Source: Chitinophaga sp. E66 (GTDB lineage: Bacteria; Bacteroidota; Bacteroidia; Chitinophagales; Chitinophagaceae). From it: a stretch of 64,000 bases of DNA. The translations under genes and the position numbers were made by a program. Location of the stretch: the NCBI GenBank assembly GCA_019285755.1, contig CP079103.1, positions 2,790,001-2,854,000 of the forward strand, given 5' to 3'. The notes under the pieces are model-generated. The model saw nothing but the letters and a program-made list of their open reading frames with translations, was not told the DNA's origin and searched no databases. Positions 32,455 to 43,761 of this stretch are shown piece by piece (positions within the stretch are counted from its first letter, which is position 1; every line of letters begins with the position of its first letter).

Positions 32455-32862
32455 TTACTCAGAATCAGAATTGAGGGGCCAGATTTGGGGGCAGTCGAAG
32501 GGGCAGAAGCCGTCGGTCATGAGCGCACCGGTGTTTGCCTTTTTGGCGGCGCTGCGCGTCTGGGGCTGGGGCTCTTCCTGGGCAGCGGGCAGAATATCGC
32601 AACCATCCGCATCGCAGGCGGTGAGAACGAAGCGCTTATCGGCTTTACCGTCGCCATCCACATCGAGGCCATAATAGATACGTAGACCGGTGGCGCCTTC
32701 CTGGGAGAGGAGCTCCTGGATCTTTTCAATACCGAAGAACTGTGACATCATGGGATCTTTGTGTTTTTTGCGTTCGAGCTGATCTACACGATAATTCTTG
32801 GTGATTTTGGCGGCACTGGCGAGGTCAACGAAGAACCCGGTGTCTTTTGAAAATTTTGCCAT
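32455..32862 (-). CDS. Unrecognised 135-aa protein with a calcium-loop-like motif
   Basis: An intact frame (MAKFSKDTGFFVDLASAAKI...). The middle contains GLDVDGDGKADKRF, an EF-hand/dockerin-like DxDGDGxxD loop, followed by CDADGCDILP, a proline- and glutamine-rich linker, and a Cys-rich end (TDGFCPFDCPQIWP). There is no signal peptide or membrane segment. It lies 23 bp upstream of the kinase gene on the same strand, so it belongs to the kinase-regulator operon. I do not know the family; a ligand-sensing or metal-binding accessory role is inference. Confidence 0.75.
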   Translation of the reverse strand: MAKFSKDTGFFVDLASAAKITKNYRVDQLERKKHKDPMMSQFFGIEKIQELLSQEGATGLRIYYGLDVDGDGKADKRFVLTACDADGCDILPAAQEEPQPQTRSAAKKANTGALMTDGFCPFDCPQIWPLNSDSE

Positions 32863-33276
32863 TGTTTAGCATTTAGGAGTTAGTAATAATGAAAAAAAAG
32901 TCGGGTAAAATTATCATAAAATCCGGATCGGCAAACCCTTTCGTAATACCCGTATATATGCCACACTTCGTTAAAATCAGGAAGTACTGCCGCCACTGCG
33001 GATTTCGGCGGCAAAACGGGGCGGGGAGGGCGGTCAATTTGCGTGGTCTCCCGGCAAAATGCGTAGAAATACGCATTCGGTATTTACCGTGATAAGACGC
33101 TTGATTAGGGGAACAAATTCCTCAACCTTTGTGAAGTGAATTATGATCCAGTAGACAAGCGCAACAAGGCCTTTCTACCATAGTTTGTTTCGTTAGTATG
33201 CAGAGGGCCCCGGTGCCCCGAACCGGAACAGTAACACAGCGTAGCCCCAAAATGTAAAGTCCAAAAGTGAATCGCT
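32863..33276. other. Intergenic region, 414 bp
   Basis: This lies between the divergent small-protein operon and the transthyretin-like gene. Two 67-codon frames on opposite strands overlap each other here and show no domain. The part next to the minus-strand gene is A/T-rich and probably holds its promoter. I see no hairpin with a T-run or exact TAnnTTTG box. Confidence 0.4.
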
Positions 33277-34162
33277 ATGAGTTACCTATTGATCGGCAAC
33301 ATCTCTGCGTTGATCTGTGAGGAGTGCATGGAACCCCTGGCCGACGCGCGCATCAGGATTTACCTGCCCGAAGGCCCGCACGACCCCGATGTTCTGGCCC
33401 GCGGTATCTTCAAAGATCTGCGACAGATCCCCGGCACCCAGGTGAGGGCAAAGGCAGACCGCCTCCTCGCCGAAGCCGACCTGGACAGCAATGGCAATTT
33501 CAGCCTGTCCTGGGACGAGATCCACCTGTTCACCGAACCGCTGGAACTCGACATTTGCCTCAACAGCGTGCCCGGTGCACGCAACGCCAGAGCCGGAAGC
33601 GCCCAGTATCACCTGAGCACTTTCGTGCCACATTGAAAAGAGACCGCGACAAGTACCTCGCCGCCTTCGCGTACGTTGTACCTGCCGAAAAATGGTCCCT
33701 CATCCGCCGCGAGTTCGGCGCATGGGTAGTCGCCGGAACCGTCCGCCATGCAGACACCGGCGAAGCCCTGCGGACCGTCAGGGTGGAAGCCTACAACGCC
33801 GTCAACGACAAACTGCTTGGCCGCGGCTATACCAACGAGCTGGGAAAGTACCAACTGTACTTCTCCCGTGATTCGCTCACCGGAAGCCGAATGCTGCAGA
33901 TTATCAGAGAAGGCCGTTACGGGATTTCCGAATCGCCCGACGTCTATTTCAAAATCTTCGACCGGGGCCTCCCCTGTTGGAAGAAGACGGCTCAAAGGCC
34001 AGGCAACCCGGCCGCCGGCGGATCGCCCACTGCTCACGGCAGAACCTGCAAGCCAGGCCTGCAACCCAACCCAGAAGAACCGGCACCCTCTCCGGATGGA
34101 TCAACGGATTCATCTCCGGGAAAGCCAAAAGCCCCCATAAGGACCGGTACGTCATGTACTAA
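33277..34162 (+). CDS. Protein with carboxypeptidase-regulatory/transthyretin-like domain (frameshifted)
   Basis: About 296 aa, no signal peptide. The N-terminal half (MSYLLIGNISALICEECMEP, IYLPEGPHDPDVLA) and the segment WVVAGTVRHADTGEALRTVR plus NELGKYQLYFSRDS look like two beta-sandwich repeats of the carboxypeptidase-regulatory type. Breaks near 33630 and 33975 are lost C. After repair the C-terminus becomes basic and low in structure (KARQPGRRRIAHCSR) and ends SPHKDRYVMY. Longer relatives with the same opening are large multidomain proteins, so this may be a shortened copy. Function unknown. Confidence 0.65.
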
Positions 34163-34326
34163 AACGAACCCATGTTGGAAAGCCCCAAATACGACAACAG
34201 CTACCTGTACTCAGCCAAGCCTCAAAGGGTAGCTGTTTTTTCCCTTTCTGACATAGACAAGTCCCTATAGCTCCCCAAGCCCCGGCAGGTCCCAGGACCA
34301 CCGGGCGTTCCCTGAAGTCTGGTCAA

Positions 34327-35284
34327 TTAAGTTTGTGATTTACGATGGTATCCCGGGTGGAAAGTCGCCAGCGTGTCCCGCAGGAATTCGCGGTTCAGGT
34401 GGGTATAGATCTCCGTAGTGGTAATGCTCTCATGGCCCAGCATTTCCTGTACGGCCGAGAGGTCAGCCCCGCCCTCCACCAGGTGCGTGGCGAAGGAATG
34501 GCGGAAAGTATGGGGAGATATTCTTTTTAATGCCTGCCAGCTCCGCCAGCTCCTTAATAATAATAAATACCATCACCCGGGTCAGCCCCTTGCCCCGGCG
34601 GTTGAGGAACAGGATGTCTTCGTGGCCCCTGGCGATAGGGAGCTTCGACCTGAATTCGTCCCGGTATTTCTTAATGAGGTTAATCGTTGAACCGCCGACC
34701 GGTATCAACCTTTCTTTATTCCCTTTCCCGGTGATGCGCACATACCCTTCTTCGAAATGCAGCTGGGAAATTTGCAGGTTTATTGCCTCGCTAACGCGAA
34801 GGCCGCAGCAATACATCGTTTCCAGTAAGGTGATGTTACGTTCCACGAGGTGAGGGTCTTTGCAAACCACGTTCCCGTGCTTATCCGCGGTGTAACCGAT
34901 ATAATCCGGCACCTTGGCTATTAACGCGTCTATTTCCTCCACACTGAGAAAATCCGGCAGCTTGCGGGGTATCTTCGGCGTTTCCAGCAGCTGCGACGGG
35001 TCGTGCGTGATCATATCCTCCAGCAACAGGTACCGGAAGAAGGTCCGGAACCCCGAGATCATGCGGGCCTGGCTGGTGGCCGTCATCCCCAGTTCTGCCA
35101 CCCAGCGGATGCAGCCCTCCAGGTCCTCCAGCGCCACCGCCTCCGGACCAACAGGTTTGCCCACCAGCGCCAGGTAACGCGTCAGCCCCTTCACATCCCG
35201 CTCATACGCCTCGATCGTATGTTGCGACAACGAACGCTCCATCCGCAGGTGAACCCTGAATCCATTGATCGATGCCTTCCACAT
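34327..35284 (-). CDS. xerD: Tyrosine recombinase XerD-type (frameshifted)
   Basis: About 319 aa. An N-terminal SAM-like core-binding domain ([20 protein letters not shown]) is followed by the catalytic domain with Arg in [11 protein letters not shown], the HxxR box [23 protein letters not shown] and the nucleophile Tyr in TTEIYTHLN. It resolves chromosome dimers at dif together with XerC; assignment to XerD rather than another Xer is by overall similarity. One break near 34525 (lost base). The promoter suggests a leaderless message. Confidence 0.87.
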
Positions 35285-35289
35285 GCACG

Positions 35290-35297
35290 CAAATTTA
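35290..35297 (-). promoter_or_regulatory. -7 box (TAAATTTG) of xerD, 5 bp from the start codon
   Basis: Minus-strand TAAATTTG immediately before the xerD ATG; transcription would begin at or next to the A of ATG. Confidence 0.6.
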
Positions 35298-35515
35298 CCG
35301 GATTGCCTTTACAATTATTATTACATTAACTTTTTCCATCATTAAAGCGCTGGCATTGGATAAATCCACCTTAAAGACCAACTTGTTTGAAAAAAATCAA
35401 CAAATTGGTTTGAAAGTTTAGAAATAAACAAAGAAAAAACACATTCTTTTACTACTTTTATCCCCGCTGAATTTTAGCATTAATGTTAAATTGATTGTCT
35501 GAACTTACCACAGTT

Positions 35516-38500
35516 ATGTCTGATTCATCGCTCAAAAGGATACACAAGCTGTTAGTGGCCAACCGCGGCGAAATCGCCGTCCGGATTTTAAGGGCAGCAT
35601 CGGAATTACGGATCAGAACCGTAGCGATCTTTACGTATGAGGACCGTTACTCCCTCCACCGATATAAGGCCGATGAGGCCTACCAGATCGGGAAGGATGA
35701 CGATCCGCTGAAACCTTACCTCGACGTGGAAGCGATCATTCACCTGGCCAAGAGCCAGGGCGTGGACGCCATCCATCCGGGATACGGTTTCCTCAGCGAA
35801 AACGTAACGTTCGCCCGCCGGTGCAAGGAAGAAGGGATCATTTTCGTAGGGCCCGATCCCGAAGTAATGGCCCAGCTGGGTGACAAGGTAGCCGCCAAAA
35901 CGCTGGCGCGCCGTGTAAACGTCCCCTGATCGAAGACAGCCAGGTAAAACTGGAAGATGTAGCCACCGTGAAGAAGGAAGCCCTCCGCATCGGCTTCCCC
36001 ATCATCCTCAAAGCCGCGGCAGGCGGCGGCGGGCGCGGCATGCGCGTTGTCCGCGAAGAATCCCAGCTCGAGCGCTCCTTCCTGGAAGCACGCGGCGAAG
36101 CCGGTAAAGCCTTCGGCGACGATACCATCTTCATCGAGAAGTTCATCGAAGAGCCCAAGCACATCGAAGTGCAGCTCATGGGCGACAATTACGGCAACAT
36201 CGTTCACCTCTACGAGCGCGACTGCTCCGTGCAGCGCCGCTTCCAGAAAGTAGTGGAGATCGCCCCTTCGCCAAACCTCCCCATAGAGACCCGCGAAGAA
36301 GTATATAAATACGCCCTCGCGCTCGCGCAAGAGGTAAAATATAATAACGTAGGCACCGTGGAGTTCCTGGTAGACCGCCAGAACAAGGTTTACTTCATCG
36401 AAGTGAACCCCGCATCCAGGTAGAACATACCGTAACGGAAGAGGTGACCGGTATCGACATCGTCCGCTCCCAGATCCTCATCGCGAAAGGTCACCACCTG
36501 TCCGATCCCGAGATCTTCCTCAAGAGCCAGGACGATGTGCGCCTCAACGGCTTTGCCATCCAGTGCCGCGTTACCACAGAAGATCCGAGAACAACTTTAC
36601 GCCCGACTACGGCACCGTGATCGCCTATCGCAACGCAGGCGGCTTCGGTATCCGCCTGGACGAGGGCAGCGCCTATTCCGGCGTGAAGATCTCGCCCTTC
36701 TTCGACTCCATGCTGGTAAAAGTAACTGCCTCCGGCCGCACGCTCTCCGGCGCCGCCGGCAGGTTGCACCGCACGCTGAAGGAGTTCCGCATCCGCGGCG
36801 TGAAAACCAATATCCGCTTCCTCGAGAACGTAATTACGCACGATACTTTCCGCAAAGGAAACTGTACGGTAGGCTTCATCGACCAGCATCCCGAGCTCTT
36901 CAAGCTGTCGCCCATCCGCGACCGCGCCACCAAGACGCTCATGTACCTGGCAGACGTGACGGTAAACGGGCATGTGGACGTTAAAGGCAAGCATGATGGC
37001 CGCAAGTTCCGGGTACCGCACGTGCCTTCCTTCGATCCGCTGGCGCCCGTTCCGGAAGGTACGCGCAACAAGCTGCTCACGCTCGGCCGGGAAGACTTCT
37101 CCCAATGGCTCCGCAACGAGAAACCCGTATACTTCACGGACACTACCTACCGCGATGCGCACCAAAGCCTCCTGGCCACGCGCGTCCGCACCAAAGACAT
37201 CCTCGCCGTAGCAGAAGGATATGCCCGCAACAACCCGCAGCTCTTCTCCATGGAAGTGTGGGGCGGCGCCACCTTCGACGTAGCCATGCGCTTCCTCCAC
37301 GAATGCCCCTGGAGAAGGCTCCAGCTCATGCGCGAAGCCATGCCCAACGTGCTGCTCCAGATGCTGTTCAGAGGCTCCAATGCCGTGGGGTATTCCGCTT
37401 ACCCGGAAAACCTCATCGCCAAATTCATCGAGAAAGCCGCCGGCAACGGGATCGATATCTTCCGTATCTTCGATTCCCTCAACGACATCGATGCCATGAC
37501 GCCCTCCATCGGGTTCGTGCGCAACAACACGACCTCCTGGCACAGGCCGCCATCAGCTACACCGGCGATATCCTGCATAAAGACAATAAGAAATACACGC
37601 TCGATTATTACGTTTCCCTCGCCAAACGCCTCGAAGACGCCGGCGCCCACATGCTCTGCATCAAGGACATGGCCGGCCTCCTCAAGCCGCAGGCCGCCAC
37701 CGTTCTGGTTGGCGCCCTGAAAGACGCGGTGAAACTACCCATCGTCCTCCACACGCACGATACCGCCTCCGTTCAGGCCGCCACTTACCTGAAAGCCATC
37801 GAAGCCGGCGTGAACGCAGTGGATTGCGCCATCGCCTCCTTAAGCGGGCTCACCTCGCAGCCCAGCCTCAACGCCATGGCCGCCATCCTGGAAGGGCACG
37901 AGCGCAGCCAGCCCATGAACCTGGCTTCCCTCAACGAATACAGCAACTACTGGGAAGACGTGCGCGAATACTATTACCCCTTCGAGTCAGACATGAAGGC
38001 CGGTACCGCGCAGGTATATGAGAACGAAATTCCCGGCGGACAATACTCCAACCTCCGCCAGCAGGCAGAATCCCTCGGCCTGGGCGATAAGCTGGAGACC
38101 ATCAAGCATAACTATGCCGTGGTAAACCAGCTGTTCGGCGACATCGTGAAGGTGACGCCCAGCTCCAAAGTAGTAGGCGACATGGCCCTGTTCATGACCG
38201 CCAACGGCCTCACGGCAAGCGATGTGATGGACGAGACCCGCAACCTGGCATTCCCCGCCAGCGTACAGGGCTTCTTTAAAGGCGAGATCGGGCAGCCTTA
38301 CGGCGGATTCCCGAGAAGCTGCAGAAGATCGTCCTGAAAGGGCAGGAGCCCCTCAAAGGCAAGCCGAACGCTCACCTGCCCGCGGTAGATTTCGAGAAGG
38401 ACTTCGCCGCCTTCCAGCAGAAGTACCCGCTCGCCGAATTCCTCGACTACCTCAGCTACCACATGTTCCCGAAAGTATTCGAAGAATACTACCAGCATGC

Positions 38501-38963
38501 TCAGGTATATGGTAACGTGGAAGCCATCCCCACTCCGGCCTTCTTCTACGGCCTGAAACTGGGAGAGGAGATCCTCATTACCCTCGGCAAAGGCAAGACC
38601 ATCATCGTTAAACTGCTCTACGTGCTGCCGGCCGACGAAAGCGGCATGCGCACCGTGGTGTTTGAGCTGAACGGATACGCCCGCCGCGTACAGGTGCGCG
38701 ACCGCTCCGTGAAGAGCGAAGTTCCCACCAACAAGAAAGTGAGCGATCCCAACACGGAAGTTGGCGCGCCGTTGCAGGGCAAACTGTCCAAGATCCTCGT
38801 GAAAGCAGGTGATACCATCAGCGCCAACACGCCGCTGTTCATCATCGAAGCCATGAAGATGGAAACGACGGTTACGGCCACACGCGATTCTAAAGTAAAA
38901 TCCATCCACCTGCGCGAAGGCACCATGGTGCAGGGCGAAGACCTGGTGGTGGAGCTCGAATAG
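35516..38963 (+). CDS. pyc: Pyruvate carboxylase (frameshifted)
   Basis: Biotin enzyme making oxaloacetate from pyruvate, about 1150 aa in one chain. Biotin carboxylase domain: [60 protein letters not shown]. Carboxyltransferase: [44 protein letters not shown]. The C-terminal carrier has the biotin lysine in [12 protein letters not shown]. Breaks near 35928, 36412, 36583, 37535 and 38310 are each one lost C or G. ATG 35516 is chosen because it directly precedes the conserved [15 protein letters not shown]. Confidence 0.96.
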
Positions 38964-38986
38964 TTTTATTTTTAAGATTGGTTTAC

Positions 38987-39013
38987 AGGCCTCCCGGCAT
39001 CGGGGGCCTTTTT
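38987..39013 (+). terminator. Terminator after pyc
   Basis: Stem AGGCCTCCCG / CGGGGGCCTT with loop GCAT and five T. Confidence 0.85.
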
Positions 39014-39130
39014 ATTTCCCGCGCCAACAGTTCAAACCCAACTTCCGCACCTCATCCCAAACATCCGACATTTCAGCGCCAGCATCCCACACCTTCCACC
39101 ATCCTCCTAGACATCCCGCTTCCGCACTTA

Positions 39131-39138
39131 TACATTTG
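39131..39138 (+). promoter_or_regulatory. -7 box (TACATTTG) of lipoprotein A
   Basis: TACATTTG, 59 bp before the ATG of the first lipoprotein of the array. Confidence 0.5.
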
Positions 39139-39197
39139 TGCCCCGGAAACCGTCAGCAATTACGGACCCCAAATACCTTTTCAACCTTCAAACCAAG

Positions 39198-40525
39198 ATG
39201 AACATGAGATGCAAGAATGTATGGATCTACTGCCTGGCAGCTTTGCTCTTTGCGGCATGTAAAAATCCGACGCCCCCGGTGATAACGATCCCCGGCCGGA
39301 GCCGCCGGGAACAGGTGTCGTAACTCCCGTTGGCCAGCCCACAGCCTCACCTGTTAAAACTGCCACTATCGGCGCAGCAGGCGGTCAGCTCTTCTCCAAC
39401 AACAGCAGCCTGAAAGTGATCGTCCCCGCGGGCGCTTTTACCAGTGACCAGCAGATCAGTATCCAGGAAATCAGCAATAACTGCCCCGGAAGCCACGGCG
39501 TTGCTTACCGCATCCTCCCGGAGGGTGTTACTTTCGCCAAGCCGGTGACGCTCCAGTTCCGCTTCAATATGACCGATAGCGTGAAGATGGAACCCTCGCT
39601 TATGACGGCTGCTTATCAAAACAAGCAAGGCGTTTGGATGGCCATGCCGGGAGCGGAAATTAACGCGGAAGGGCGGTACTTTACAGTCAACACCACCCAC
39701 TTCAGCGACTGGACCGTCGTATCCGGCGTAAAGATGACCGCGAACCCGGGTATCGTAAGTCCTGGCGGCAAAACCAGGATGGTAGTATATTACGCGGAAG
39801 ACCTGCTGGCGCCGCTGGTCAAAGAAGAATTCCCGATACCCGGATTCATTGAAATGCCTGCATCTGACGTACGCAACTGGCGGGTAACGAATGGCCTGGG
39901 CTCCATTCAGCCAGACGGCGGCAAGGCTACCTATACTGCTCCAGCCTATCAACCTACAGAAGCGAAAGCCACGGCCACTATTTCCTGCGAAGCAGAAACC
40001 AGTAATGGTAACTGGGTAACACTTCAAGCCACCGTAACCACAGTAAACGGCTATATATCTTTCCGTGTGAACGACGCCGGCTCGGAAATCGTGCATAGCG
40101 GAGTCGTGCAGAAATACCGCTATAATATGGGAGAAGGGCAGGCCGGCGACCTCTACTATGCCATTTACGGCAACGCGACCGGCAGTACGTCCAGCGCCCC
40201 GATATGGATCGAATGGACAGGGAAGCCGGGTGTTTCGCCCTTAAAAGCAACATTCCCGGAAAGGGTGATCATCCACTTTTGGTATGGCAACAGGCACTAC
40301 CATTGCGTTTACCTGACAAACCAGGGAAGTACGGAACTTTTAACAAGCCCCGGCTATGTGAAGATTAACACCGACCATACCTACGATGGTTACTACACCG
40401 GCGAATTCGAAGTAGAAAAAGCCAGTCTGTCTGCAAATGCGGGCGAAGCCTGGAAAACGATTAAAATCAAAGGGCACTTCCGTGTACCCACACGCGTAGA
40501 CCCTGTTCAGCCGATTCCGTTTTAA
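39198..40525 (+). CDS. ZU5-like lipoprotein A (first of four tandem paralogues, frameshifted)
   Basis: About 443 aa. Lipoprotein signal with lipobox LLFAAC (start MNMRCKNVWIYC), a Pro-rich linker, then a domain with TIGAAGGQLFSNNSSLKVIV, PAGAFTSDQQISIQEI and YRILPEGVTFAKPVTLQF (ZU5-like), ending at NTTHFSDWTVVSG (near residue 168). A C-terminal beta-rich part follows, with SPGYVKINTDHTYDGYYTG and GHFRVPTR. One lost C near 39282. It ends at its own terminator. Surface location is expected for the lipoprotein; the function is unknown. Confidence 0.82.
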
Positions 40526-40573
40526 ATATTGCAAGTAGTACTACTGGCGGCTTACAGCCACATGCCGCAACAT

Positions 40574-40615
40574 AAAGAAAAGAGGATTCCCTTTGCCCGG
40601 AATCCTCTTTTCTTT
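40574..40615 (+). terminator. Terminator after lipoprotein A
   Basis: Perfect 17-bp stem AAAGAAAAGAGGATTCC / GGAATCCTCTTTTCTTT, loop CTTTGCCC. Confidence 0.9.
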
Positions 40616-40702
40616 CATAACCATTCATCTTACGGGACTACGATTCATGCTGGTCAATCCACCAGTGGCGACATAATGCTGGCGCCATCCCGCATACCGG
40701 GG

Positions 40703-40710
40703 TAAGTTTG
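40703..40710 (+). promoter_or_regulatory. -7 box (TAAGTTTG) of lipoprotein B
   Basis: TAAGTTTG, 52 bp before the ATG of the second lipoprotein. Confidence 0.5.
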
Positions 40711-40762
40711 CGTCTTTACCGGGCTCAGCACCGGAAATCATGCAACCTCAAACCCCATCATT

Positions 40763-42019
40763 ATGTTCAGATCCAGATACTTGCTGCTGGCATTGACAAT
40801 ACTTTGCGCCTGCGGCAAGAACGACGGCCCCGCGCCCGACGATACACCCGGCGACGACAATCCGGCGGTTATAACAGGAACGCCTACCGCTAAAGGCGAA
40901 TCTGACGGCTCAGAAGCCACCCAGGGCCTGATCGGCCCTGACGGCGGTTCGCTGGCATCGACGGATGGCAAGCTGACCGTCACATTCCCTCCAGGCGCTC
41001 TGACCGCCAGAACGCTCATCATGATCGGCCGAATCACCAACCAAAACCCTTTAAAGGTAGGTCACGCCTACCGGTTGACGCCGCATGGAACCACATTTGC
41101 CAAACCGGTGACGCTGACGTTCAAATACCACCATAGCGACTCCCTCGCATATCCCATGGAAGCGGCGCGCGTCGCCTGCCAGGACCGGAAAGGCGTGTGG
41201 CAGGCTATTCCCAATGCAGTCATCAACGCCGCGGAAAAAACGGTAAGCGTGCAAACCACGCATTTCAGCGACTGGTCGCAGTTTGCCGCCATACGCATTG
41301 CAGTAAAGCAACCGGCCCTCGCGCCAGGCGCCGCCACACCGGTGGAGCTGCTCCTGGCCGACGACTTCCTGGCGCCCTGACGAAAGAAACACCCATCAAG
41401 GCAGCATACCCCATAAAGCCGGAATTCATAAAATCCTGGCGCGTGGAAGGAGAGGGCAGGATTCAGGGAATGGCGCACGCGTCAATTACATCGCCCCGCC
41501 GCCCATTTCTACCAATCCCATGCAGACGGCCAAAGTAGTAGCCGAAGTGTATGAGCGCCTGGGACAACCGAAAACCATCCGGCTTACCGCCGACATCCGT
41601 ATCCTGGAAGGCTGGCTGAAGCTCCGGATCGACGGCGGTGATGAAATTACGCTGAAAGCGCTGCCGATTGTGAAGTTGTCCGGCGATACCTGGCAACTGG
41701 CCACTACCGGCTTACAGGGGTCCACGGGCGTGGTGCTTTCATGGCCCTGGGGCGTGGGAACTCATGGATTCAGCATTGAGCCCAGGCAGATAAAGCGGTG
41801 GTTTCCCTTATTTACAATGGTAATAATTATGGCCATACCTATGTATCGGGCGAGAATACGCCGCATGCCAGTCCGGGCTACGTAAAGGTGACCAGCATGG
41901 GTGTGATCGATGGGCTCGTGACCGGGACCTTCATTGTAGAAAAAGCCGGCAGGTATCCGTTGTTGAAAAATATGATCAGTGTGGAAGGCAGCTTCCAGAC
42001 TACGAAGACCGTACACTAG
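40763..42019 (+). CDS. ZU5-like lipoprotein B (second paralogue, frameshifted)
   Basis: About 420 aa. Lipobox LTILCAC (start MFRSRYLLLA), an Asp/Pro/Gly-rich linker, then LIGPDGGSLASTDGKLTVTF, PPGALTARTLIMIGRI, YRLTPHGTTFAKPVTLTF and the shared QTTHFSDWSQFAAIR. The C-terminal part has IKSWRVEGEGRIQ, SLIYNGNNYGHTY and SPGYVKVTSMGVIDGLVTG. Breaks near 41380, 41472 and 41795 are single-base losses. Same layout as A, so arisen by duplication. Confidence 0.82.
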
Positions 42020-42044
42020 TTTGTTAACGCCAGATGCTGAATGA

Positions 42045-42072
42045 GGGCTCCCTGCGCTGGGGAGCCCTTTTT
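42045..42072 (+). terminator. Terminator after lipoprotein B
   Basis: Stem GGGCTCCC / GGGAGCCC followed by six T, 25 bp after the stop. Confidence 0.9.
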
Positions 42073-42238
42073 GTTATCCTGTTCATTTCAGCCCGATGGT
42101 TTCCATTTCACCACGCCCGGGCCGCATGCCGAAACTTTCATGCTACAATCTGACGGAGATGGTTCCACTTTGGCGCTCCCGCTACATACTTTCGCTTTTC
42201 AGACGGACCATCTTAACCCCCATTACAAAACCGAATTT

Positions 42239-43502
42239 ATGCGCACCTCACTGATTCCCTTCATTTTCAGCTGCACCATATTGTTTTCCGGTTGCAGCAA
42301 GAACAGCGACCCCGGAGGCGGGAACAATCCTGAGCCGGAAGAACCCGGTACGCCCGCTATTACCGCTAAAGGCCAGCCCGACGGGTCGGCACCGGCACAA
42401 AAAACCATCGGAGCAGCCGGCGGAACACTGGCTTCGATCGACGGTAAGCTGACGCTCACGGTTCCCGCGGGGCATTTACAGCGAATCAGAACGTCAGCAT
42501 CCAACGGATCAGTAACACGAATCCCTCGGCGGCCGGCGCTGCGTACCGGTTGTTGCCGGAAGGTGTCACTTTCGCCAAGCCCGTTTCCATTACGTTCACC
42601 TGCCCGAATGTGGACACTGCAATCTATGCCCCGAATACCTTCGGGGCTCCTACCAGAAAGCCAATGGCAGCTGGTGGAAGTTGCCAGGCACTATAAATAC
42701 TACGGCGCGGACCGTCACCGTGCAAACAACCCACTTCAGCGACTGGAGTGCCGTGAGCGACCTGAAGCTGGTGATCGAGCAGCCGGTACTCCCCGCGGAG
42801 GGACGAAGCGGCCTGACCGTTTATCATGATGGAAATCCAGAACCGAAACCCGGCAAGGAATTAGCGATATACCTGCCGAAGATGTTACCTGATACCTATG
42901 TAAGACGATGGAAAATAGAAAAAGGTGGAGGAAGGCTGTTAAGCAGAACTTTCAAAGAAAACCCTATTGGTTTTAGGGCAGACCGCCCTGTTCCCAAGCC
43001 TCCCAATGATTTAACCACTATATCCGTGGAGGTGCAGCCTGATCCAAAAGACCCTAAAACCGTTAAGCTTCAGGGAAATATACGGACCACTTTAGGAATG
43101 CTTTTGCTTAAAATCAATGATGGTAACGATATTGAATTTGTCGCAGATTATGCAGTATATGATAACCTCGGTTACTGGTGGATCAATGGTCGTACGGAAA
43201 CCTGGGGTAATGCGTTAGTGATACAATGGCCGGGAGGAGTCGGCGACTTCCCATTTACGGTGGACCCGCGGGTTAAAAGCGCCAGTGTAACCGTTACCTA
43301 TAATGGGAATTCTTATGGCTACACTTACGAGACGGAAAAGGAGGTGCTTGCAAGCCCGGGTGGGGTATACTGCAAAAACACAGGTACAGATGACGGTTAT
43401 GTAAGAGGGGACTTTACGATAAGTAAAGCCGGCAATGTACATGACATGAAGAAAACCGTGAAGATTGTAGGCTCTTTCGCGGTGCCCAGAATAAGGGACT
43501 GA
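42239..43502 (+). CDS. ZU5-like lipoprotein C (third paralogue, frameshifted)
   Basis: About 423 aa. Lipobox ILFSGC (start MRTSLIPFIFS), linker PEPEEPGTP, then TIGAAGGTLASIDGKLTLTV, PAG, YRLLPEGVTFAKPVSITF and QTTHFSDWSAVSDLKL. The C-terminal part, from about 42830 on, is clearly richer in A/T than the N-terminal part and than B; it contains VTVTYNGNSYGYTYETEKE and DDGYVRGDFTISKAG. Breaks near 42470, 42640 and 42700. No exact -7 box was found. Confidence 0.8.
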
Positions 43503-43568
43503 AGAACAATAAAAATTTTCATAAGCATATGTTGATTCGCATATGATTTTTTGTTGATGATGAAGCAG

Positions 43569-43590
43569 GTCCCCGGTCGCGGGGACTTTT
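43569..43590 (+). terminator. Terminator after lipoprotein C
   Basis: Perfect stem GTCCCCG / CGGGGAC, loop GTCG, four T. Confidence 0.85.
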
Positions 43591-43761
43591 CTCTGTTTCA
43601 CTTCAGCCGGCACAGAATTGGCTGGCATCCATCATCCGACTATTAACACACCCGGTCTGCCAGTTCAACGTTTCAATATCCATATCCGATTCGCTCCAGG
43701 CTACTTTTATGCTTTTCGGCCCGTCATTCCGGGATACCATTGCTTATCAATACACCTCAAT

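Noticed and set aside
33100..33276. Possible tRNA or small RNA before the transthyretin-like gene
   Set aside because: No cloverleaf, T-loop consensus or terminator hairpin was found.
36491..37543. 350-codon frame on the minus strand
   Set aside because: Antisense to pyruvate carboxylase, whose motifs are unmistakable.
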